Positions 32,285 to 38,191 of a DNA stretch of 38,191 nucleotides are shown in pieces. Source of the DNA: Acidobacteriota bacterium (GTDB lineage: Bacteria > Acidobacteriota > Vicinamibacteria > Vicinamibacterales > UBA2999); assembly GCA_016789705.1 (NCBI GenBank), contig JAEUQR010000004.1, forward strand, positions 1-38,191, written 5' to 3'. Under the pieces are notes generated by a model. The model did not search any database and was not told where the DNA came from. It saw only the letters and a program-made list of their open reading frames with translations. The position numbers and the translations under genes were made by a program. How positions within the stretch are numbered: position 1 is the stretch's first letter; each line of letters starts with the position of its first letter.

Positions 32285-33343
32285 GTGGACAAGGCAGCCC
32301 GCCTCGTGGCTCCTCACCAAGCGACGGGTTTGCCCGGGCCACCGGTTGCTGACGGCGGTGTCCAGGGAGATCATCGCGCCGGGTCGGTCGACGTTGTTGT
32401 CACCGTCTTCAACAAGCGCCCCTTCCTGGAGGCGTCCCTGGGTTCGATTCTCCAGGCCGCCGAGTCGTCGCGCATCGCCCGGGTGACAGTGCTGGATCAC
32501 GGCTCGACCGACGGGTCGCTCGAACTGGGCATCGCGCTGTGTCGCGGCCGCGCCCGCCACGTCGTTGTCAGCGGCGGAACCATCGCGACGCTTCGCAATG
32601 CCGGTGCGAAGGGGTCGGATCGCCCGATCCTGTCTTTCATTGACGCTGATTGTGTCGTTCCGCCCGGATACTTCGAGGCGTTGTCCCGGGTCATGGCGAA
32701 TCCCGAGGTGGCGGCGACTGGCCGCCGCGTGGACTACCCGACCGATGGCTCGTGGGTCGAGCGGACGTGGCACGCCATGCACCACAGTGCCTCCGAAGGT
32801 TTTCGCAAGTACCTGAACTCGGGCAATTTCGCAATTCGCCGTGAAGTGTTCGAGCGCTTCGGCGGATTTGCCGAGGCGCTCATCACCGGCGAGGACTCGG
32901 AGTTGGGACAGCGGCTGAACGACGGGGGATTCCGCATTTGGGAATCTGCCGATCTGGCCGTGGTGCATCTCGACAACCCGCGGTCACTTCTTGGGTTCTT
33001 CCGGAAGGAAGTCTGGCACGCACGGGGCATGCTGGCGACCAGGCGCGTCTGGCCGCCGCATCTCCCCTTGATAGGCGCCGCTCTGCATGGCCTGTTACTC
33101 ATGGCGGCCGTGTTCTGGCTGGCGCTCGGTGCCGGAGCGCTGTGGGGGCGGCTCGCCGTGGCCTTCGGGCTGGTGTTCGTCGTCCCGGTGCTCGGAGTGC
33201 TGTATCGCGCACTTCCGCAACGTCGCCGCGTGCCGTGGCTGCACGCAGCGGTCCTGTATCAGGCTTATCTGATCGCGCGGATTACGGCCCTCGCGGCGGC
33301 GCCGATGTCAGAGCGTCGGCGGCGTCGGGCGGAGGGTCGATGA
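32285..33343 (+). CDS. GT2 glycosyltransferase, paralogue of the gene at 19054
   Basis: This 352-residue GT-A enzyme with C-terminal membrane helices has VDVVVTVFNKRPFLEASLGSIL, VTVLDHGSTDGS, SFIDADCVVPPGY, GNFAIRREVFERFGGFAEALITGEDSELGQRL and WHARGM. These align block by block with the operon GT2 at 19054-20037, so the two arose by duplication. Helices at about 260-300 anchor it. The start is taken as the GTG at 32285, since no ATG precedes the conserved region in a better position and the first 35 residues are unlike the paralogue. It stands outside the main operon and has no close neighbour on its strand, apart from the giant gene 194 bases downstream. Donor and acceptor unknown. Confidence 0.85.
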   Translation: MDKAARLVAPHQATGLPGPPVADGGVQGDHRAGSVDVVVTVFNKRPFLEASLGSILQAAESSRIARVTVLDHGSTDGSLELGIALCRGRARHVVVSGGTIATLRNAGAKGSDRPILSFIDADCVVPPGYFEALSRVMANPEVAATGRRVDYPTDGSWVERTWHAMHHSASEGFRKYLNSGNFAIRREVFERFGGFAEALITGEDSELGQRLNDGGFRIWESADLAVVHLDNPRSLLGFFRKEVWHARGMLATRRVWPPHLPLIGAALHGLLLMAAVFWLALGAGALWGRLAVAFGLVFVVPVLGVLYRALPQRRRVPWLHAAVLYQAYLIARITALAAAPMSERRRRRAEGR

Positions 33344-33537
33344 ATCCGATGCCACCTTTCACGACGACGCCGCGATTGCGGGCCAGGCATCTTGTGTTGT
33401 CTGGTAGGCTTGAACGGGCCGTGGGCGCCAGTCGTCGGTCCAGCCAGGCTCCACCTCGCCGTCGAGGCCGCCCGCGCAAGACTCCGCCCATGATGTTGGC
33501 CTAGCGCCTTCGAACACGCGTTGCTTCCATATCTGCC

Positions 33538-36500
33538 ATGACTCAAAAAAAACTGGTTGTTCCCGGCGCGCTCCTCGGGGTGGTCCTGGCCGGCATTCTC
33601 GTCAGTGGCCAGTCCGCCGCGCCGCCAGCGGGTGCGGGTCCTGATTCGCGGCGTACGCCCAGCCTGCTCGAGGCCGACGCGGTGCCGGACTTCGTCGTGA
33701 GCGGCGACGGCAGCGTGCCCGTGGCGATCTTCGACGGCGCGACCGCCGCAGGCCTGGGTGCGGGCTTCCCGTTCGGCGGATTCCCCGGTGGTGTCCGCAT
33801 GGCCGCCGGTGACCTGAGCGGCGATGGCGTGGCGGATCTAGTCGCCGCCATGGGTCCAGGAGGAAGCCTCGTCAGCCTGTTCAACGGCGCGACGATTGCC
33901 AACCTCGGCAGCGGCTACCCCTTCGGACCGGGCTTTGGCGGCGGTCTGTACGTCGCGGTAGGCGACGTCAATGGCGACTCCAGGAACGACATCGCGGTCA
34001 GTCAGGGGCCCGGCGGTGGTGGTGTCCGGGTCTTCAGCGGCGTCAACTACAGCCCGCTGCTCGACCTTCAACCGTTTGGAGCGGGCTACAACGGCGGCGT
34101 GACCGTCGCGACCGGCGATATCACCGGCGACGGGCGAGCCGACCTCGTGCTCGGCCAGGTCACTGGCGGACTGGTGGTTCTCGTCGACGGGGCAACCGGT
34201 GCGACGCTCGGAAGCGGCGTGCCGTTTGGCGCTGGCGGGGTGAACGTGGCGGCCGCCGACCTGACCGGCGACGGCCGCGCCGAGGCCATCGTCGCCCCGG
34301 CCACGGGTGGCGGATCGGTCCTCGTGTACAACGTCGCGACATTGAGCGTGGTGCGCGTCTTCCAGCCGTACGGCCCGACCTTTGCGGCCGGCCTGAGTGT
34401 TGCTGCCAGCGACATCACCAGAGACGGGCGTGCCGACATCATCGTGGGACCCGGTCCCGGGGGCGGCGCTGAGGTGCGCGTATTCTCGGGCACCACGTAT
34501 GGCCAGGTTCGGGCCTTCGCCGCCTATGCGGCCCCCTACAACGGAGGCGTGTTCGTCGCGGCCACGGCCGACGTCGCCGTTGGCTTCACGAACGCGACCA
34601 GTGCCTCGTTCGTCGTGGGCACGGCTGGCACATTCACGGTCCAGGCGTCGCCGCCGGCGCCGATTACGCGCACCGGAGCGCTGCCGGCCGGCGTCACCTT
34701 CGTCGACAACGGGAACGGTACGGCGACCCTCGCTGGCACGCCCACCGGACCGGGCGGCGTGTTCCCGCTCACGTTCTCGACGTCGTCCGGCGCGCAGCAG
34801 TCCTTCACGCTGACCATCAACCAGGCGCCGGCAATCACGAGCGGCGCCGCAGCCACCTTCTCCGTTGGTGCCTCGTCGCCGTTCAACATCTCGTCCACCG
34901 GGTACCCCGTGCCGACGCTGACGGTCACCGGCGCGCTGCCCGCAGGCGTGAGCTTCAGCGCGAGCTCGAACGGCACCGCCGTGCTCACCGGCGCGCCCGC
35001 CTCGGGCACCGCGGGTACCTACCCGCTGACCATCACGGCATCAAACGGCGTCGGCACCGCCGCGACACAATCCTTCGTCCTCACGGTGAACACCGCGCCG
35101 GCGTTCACCAGCGTCGCGACGGCGACGTTCCTCGTCGGACAAGCGGGCACCTTCACCGTGACCACCGTCGGAACGCCCCTGCCGACTCTCAGTCGGACGG
35201 GGACGCTTCCCGCAGGTGTCACGTTCACGGCCAATGCCAACGGGACGGCCACCATCGCGGGCACCCCGGCCGGAGGCTCGGCCGGCATCTATCCGCTGAC
35301 GATTACCGCGACCAACGGGCAGGGAACGCCAGCCGTGCAGAACTTCCTGCTCGACGTCGGCGTGCCGGCGGATGCCTTCAACGACACCTTCAACGGTGCT
35401 GTTGGCAACACCCAGTACGTGGTGGGCGGCGCCGCTCCCGCGACGCCCGCCGTGGTGGTCGCCGGATCCGTGCTCGGGAATGACGTCGGGGCCGGAGCCC
35501 TCACGGTCGGGCCCGCGCTCATCGCCTCAACGCAGGGCGGAAGCGTGGCGATGGCGACAAACGGCAGCTTCGTCTACACGCCGCCGCGCGGGTTCTCGGG
35601 GCCGACGGACACGTTTACCTACACCCTGACCGATAGCCTCAGCCTCACCGATACGGCCGTCGTGACGATCAATCTCACCGGGATCGTCTGGTACGTCGAC
35701 GACGGCGCTGTCGGCGGCGACGGCCGCTCCCACTCGCCCTACGCGACGATCGCCGCGGCGCAGGGCGCAGTCACGGCCGGCCAGACGATCTACGTCAGTC
35801 CTGGAACCTACGTGGCGGCGAACCCCCGCGTGAACGAAGTGCTCCACGGCGCTGGCCTGGCGCTCACCGTGGGCGGCCTCACCATCCCAGCCGGTGTGAG
35901 CCCGCTGCTCAACGGCACGATGACCCTGGCCAACGGTGTGCAGGTGCTGGGCTTGAGCGTCAACGGCGGCGCGGGCGCGGCCATTGCGGCCGGCGCGGGG
36001 CTCACGGGCACAGCGACGCTCAACACCGTCTCGATCGCGGGCGGCGCCACGGGCCTCACGCTCAGCGGAGTCAACACGCCCGGCACGGTCACCATCACGG
36101 GCGGCACGTTCACGGGTGTCACGGGCGCCGAGGTGTCGATCACCGGCGGCACCGGGACCATCAACGTGGGGGCGACGCTCACCAACACCGCGGGACGCGT
36201 GGTCGAGGTGCTGAACCGGACGGGCGGCACGGTCACCTTCTCCGGGCCGATTACCGATTGCGTGGGCTGCGTGCCGCCGACGACCCCGGGCACCGGGAAC
36301 GGCATCTTCCTGGACGCCAACACCGGGTCCACCATCGCGTTCACCGGCGGGATGGCCATCAACACCACCGGCGACGCGTTCACCGCCACAGGCGGCGGCA
36401 CGCTCACGGTGACGCAGAACAACACCACGATCGTGAACACGCTGGCCTCTCGTATCGGGCGCACGCTGCGAGTCCAGGACACCCAAATCGGCGGCCCGGC

Positions 36501-38191
36501 GGGCATCACGTTCCGCAGCATCAGTTCAGGGGCCCCGAAGCTCGACCCGACGTTGACGACAGGCGCGGGCATCGTGCTGATCAACACCGGCGTCGCGGTC
36601 GGCAACGGCGGCCTCACCGTCACAGGGGTTGACCTGCTGGAGGAGACCGGCGGGATCATCCGCTACAAGACCGGCGCGAACGGGTCGGCCACCGACGGCT
36701 TCGGGGCCTACTTCGAGAACACCAAGGCCCCGTCGCTCAACCGGATGCTCCTGGACCGGTTCGACAACTCGGGCATCGTGGCGATCAACGTCGCAGGCTT
36801 CCTGCTCCAGAACAGCCTGGTGCAGAACGCCGGCAACTTCGCCGGCGAAGGCCCCATCGTGTTCGGCCGTCCCAACCCGGGCGGCGCCAACGGCCTGGTG
36901 CCCGGCACCACAGCGACGCTTCGGAACAGCGTCGTGGATCTCGGATACGAGCACAACGTCGCGTTCTACGGGCTCACGGGGACGGGGCATACTCTGGTGC
37001 TCGAGCAGACGGCCGCGCAGCCAGGTGACACGTGGACCCGCACGTGCCGGGTCGGATTCAACAGCGCTTCCACTGGCGTCTACGGGCTCTACGTGCACCT
37101 CGAGGGCACCGGGACGACCGGCTCGGTGAACGTGCAGGGCTGCACGCTGCGCGACAACCGCGTGGCCAACATGGTTGCGTCGGCGGCGGGCGATGCCACG
37201 CTGACCGTGACGGCGAACAACTCCGGCTTCAACAGGGCCGGCGTGGGCGCGGTGGTGCCAAGCGGCGGCGATGGCCTGGTGCTGACCAATGCCGGCGACG
37301 CCGATATCACCGCGACCATCACCAACAACGTGATGAACAGCAACGTCCGCTCGGCCATCCGCCTGGGCCAGGCCGCCGGCGCCACGGCCCAGTCGACGCT
37401 GCAGGCCACCATCACCAGCAACAACTTCGACTCGCCGATCACGTCCACCGACGCGATCATCGCGGGACGTTTCACGGGCACCGGGGCCATCGCGCGCGTG
37501 CGGATTGCCGACAACGGCGCGGCAGCCGAGGGCGACCCGGAGCGATTCGAGCAGCGGTCGCCCAACCCGGCGATCCTGATGACCACGCCCGACGTGGGCA
37601 CGACGCCGGTCGTGGATCTGACCGTCGAGAGCAACCACATCGACCTGAACGACCCGCTGAGCGTGGGGACCACCCCAGGGACGCGCGGCAACTTCGGCAT
37701 CGACGTGCAGGCCAGCGTCGGGACGATGTGCGCCGCGATCGGCGGAGGCCCCGGCTTCCAGAACGTGTCGCACTGGTACCCGACGAACGTCGTCGGCAAC
37801 GGGACGGTGCTGGCGAACGTCGGCACGGTCGCCACGACGATCACGCTCGGGTTGAACGAGGGCGCGAACATGCCGGCCAACCTGCCGTTCTACGCGCGGG
37901 TCGGGGGCACCGAAGTCGTGCTGGTCACCGGCCGGACGGGAGATGCGCTGACGGTGGTGCGCGCGCAGGAGGGAACGGTCGCGCGCGACATCGTGGCCAC
38001 CGATACGGTGCAGGCGCTCGGCGCGCGCATCCGGCTACAGCAGTCGGGCACGGCCGCGCTGACGCTGAGAACCAACGGTGGTAGCGTTGACACCGCGGGG
38101 GCCGTGCTCCAGTCCAACAACCAGCACCCGAGCTTCGGGCAGAGCCAGACCGTGGCGCTCGGCACCATCGGCGTGGTCGCCGGGACCTGCG
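33538..38191 (+). CDS. Giant secreted FG-GAP / putative-Ig / beta-helix protein (5' part, runs off window)
   Basis: The frame is open from the ATG at 33538 to the last base, 1551 codons without a stop. A signal peptide (about 1-26, MTQKKLVVPGALLGVVLAG) is followed by about five FG-GAP/VCBS-like blade repeats at about 45-345, each with a calcium-loop motif such as DLSGDGVADLV or DITGDGRADLV. Three putative-Ig (He_PIG) repeats at about 355-610 carry LPAGVTF and YPLTITA motifs. An Ig/cadherin-like domain lies at about 611-715 (VLGNDVGAGAL, GSFVYTPPRGFSGPTDTFTYTL). From WYVDDGAVGGDGRSHSPYATI (about 718) there is a long right-handed beta-helix. It is probably an outer-surface adhesin or matrix protein. 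The 194-base gap before it shows no strong promoter. Its C-terminal sorting or autotransporter signal lies outside the window. Confidence 0.85.
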   Translation, partial: MTQKKLVVPGALLGVVLAGILVSGQSAAPPAGAGPDSRRTPSLLEADAVPDFVVSGDGSVPVAIFDGATAAGLGAGFPFGGFPGGVRMAAGDLSGDGVADLVAAMGPGGSLVSLFNGATIANLGSGYPFGPGFGGGLYVAVGDVNGDSRNDIAVSQGPGGGGVRVFSGVNYSPLLDLQPFGAGYNGGVTVATGDITGDGRADLVLGQVTGGLVVLVDGATGATLGSGVPFGAGGVNVAAADLTGDGRAEAIVAPATGGGSVLVYNVATLSVVRVFQPYGPTFAAGLSVAASDITRDGRADIIVGPGPGGGAEVRVFSGTTYGQVRAFAAYAAPYNGGVFVAATADVAVGFTNATSASFVVGTAGTFTVQASPPAPITRTGALPAGVTFVDNGNGTATLAGTPTGPGGVFPLTFSTSSGAQQSFTLTINQAPAITSGAAATFSVGASSPFNISSTGYPVPTLTVTGALPAGVSFSASSNGTAVLTGAPASGTAGTYPLTITASNGVGTAATQSFVLTVNTAPAFTSVATATFLVGQAGTFTVTTVGTPLPTLSRTGTLPAGVTFTANANGTATIAGTPAGGSAGIYPLTITATNGQGTPAVQNFLLDVGVPADAFNDTFNGAVGNTQYVVGGAAPATPAVVVAGSVLGNDVGAGALTVGPALIASTQGGSVAMATNGSFVYTPPRGFSGPTDTFTYTLTDSLSLTDTAVVTINLTGIVWYVDDGAVGGDGRSHSPYATIAAAQGAVTAGQTIYVSPGTYVAANPRVNEVLHGAGLALTVGGLTIPAGVSPLLNGTMTLANGVQVLGLSVNGGAGAAIAAGAGLTGTATLNTVSIAGGATGLTLSGVNTPGTVTITGGTFTGVTGAEVSITGGTGTINVGATLTNTAGRVVEVLNRTGGTVTFSGPITDCVGCVPPTTPGTGNGIFLDANTGSTIAFTGGMAINTTGDAFTATGGGTLTVTQNNTTIVNTLASRIGRTLRVQDTQIGGPAGITFRSISSGAPKLDPTLTTGAGIVLINTGVAVGNGGLTVTGVDLLEETGGIIRYKTGANGSATDGFGAYFENTKAPSLNRMLLDRFDNSGIVAINVAGFLLQNSLVQNAGNFAGEGPIVFGRPNPGGANGLVPGTTATLRNSVVDLGYEHNVAFYGLTGTGHTLVLEQTAAQPGDTWTRTCRVGFNSASTGVYGLYVHLEGTGTTGSVNVQGCTLRDNRVANMVASAAGDATLTVTANNSGFNRAGVGAVVPSGGDGLVLTNAGDADITATITNNVMNSNVRSAIRLGQAAGATAQSTLQATITSNNFDSPITSTDAIIAGRFTGTGAIARVRIADNGAAAEGDPERFEQRSPNPAILMTTPDVGTTPVVDLTVESNHIDLNDPLSVGTTPGTRGNFGIDVQASVGTMCAAIGGGPGFQNVSHWYPTNVVGNGTVLANVGTVATTITLGLNEGANMPANLPFYARVGGTEVVLVTGRTGDALTVVRAQEGTVARDIVATDTVQALGARIRLQQSGTAALTLRTNGGSVDTAGAVLQSNNQHPSFGQSQTVALGTIGVVAGTC

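Noticed and set aside
34600..35370. Possible tandem DNA repeat in the giant gene
   Set aside because: The three units are repeated at the protein level (putative-Ig domains) but diverged at the DNA level, so this is domain repetition and not a recent tandem repeat.
36526..37773. A minus-strand open frame of 415 codons opposite the giant gene
   Set aside because: The plus-strand frame is continuous and repetitive in a protein-like way; the minus frame is a by-product of GC-rich third positions.
1..38191. CRISPR arrays, tRNA or rRNA genes, insertion sequences, attachment sites
   Set aside because: I looked for spaced direct repeats, transposase motifs and tRNA-like foldings in the gaps and saw none; nearly all bases are in confident coding genes.

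Overview
The window is about 38 kb of GC-rich bacterial DNA, almost fully coding and mostly on the + strand. It holds a large envelope and exopolysaccharide (EPS) locus. Gene content and order match the exosortase-A-type (XrtA / PEP-CTERM-associated) EPS clusters. Secreted jelly-roll proteins, FG-GAP / putative-Ig / beta-helix giant proteins and an SxtJ-DUF5989 pair, with the high GC, suggest an Acidobacteriota genome, perhaps Vicinamibacteria. That placement is inference; no rRNA or tRNA gene is present to test it.

Region 1 (1-7286, +): the end of an SxtJ-like gene, a 49-residue DUF5989 protein, a GT4 glycosyltransferase, an ATP-grasp enzyme, a mutarotase-fold protein, a KdsB-like cytidylyltransferase, a D-2-hydroxyacid dehydrogenase, and a single polypeptide fusing a GT2 glycosyltransferase to a zinc alcohol dehydrogenase. 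The later genes overlap or nearly touch. They look like a pathway making and transferring a CMP-activated or oxidised sugar, whose product is unknown.

Region 2 (7333-8689): a hairpin between convergent genes, a minus-strand secreted jelly-roll protein, and a 463-base divergent control region with two good sigma-54 type (-24/-12) promoter matches, one facing each way.

Region 3 (8690-29070, +): the main EPS operon of 19 genes with many 4-14 base overlaps. In order: GspA/ExeA-like ATPase, polysaccharide export protein, outer-membrane barrel, chain-length determinant, tyrosine-kinase-type ATPase, polyprenyl glycosylphosphotransferase, XrtA-type deacetylase, acyl carrier protein, FemAB-like protein, three glycosyltransferases, membrane SGNH enzyme, DegT aminotransferase, second deacetylase, O-antigen ligase/polymerase, membrane GT2, and the two exosortase-A-associated alpha/beta hydrolases. 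Together these would start a lipid-linked glycan, elongate and modify it, polymerise it with length control, and export it. No exosortase, PEP-CTERM protein, acyl-CoA ligase or PrsK/PrsR regulator lies inside the window.

Region 4 (29071-38191): a second jelly-roll protein behind its own sigma-54-like site, a minus-strand pair (NodB deacetylase, then a YdcF-SGNH fusion), a GT2 paralogous to one in the operon, and the first 1551 codons of a giant secreted protein that runs off the window end. The two jelly-roll proteins bracket the EPS operon, share a C-terminal tail and have similar candidate promoters. They are the best candidates for cargo or matrix partners of the polysaccharide.
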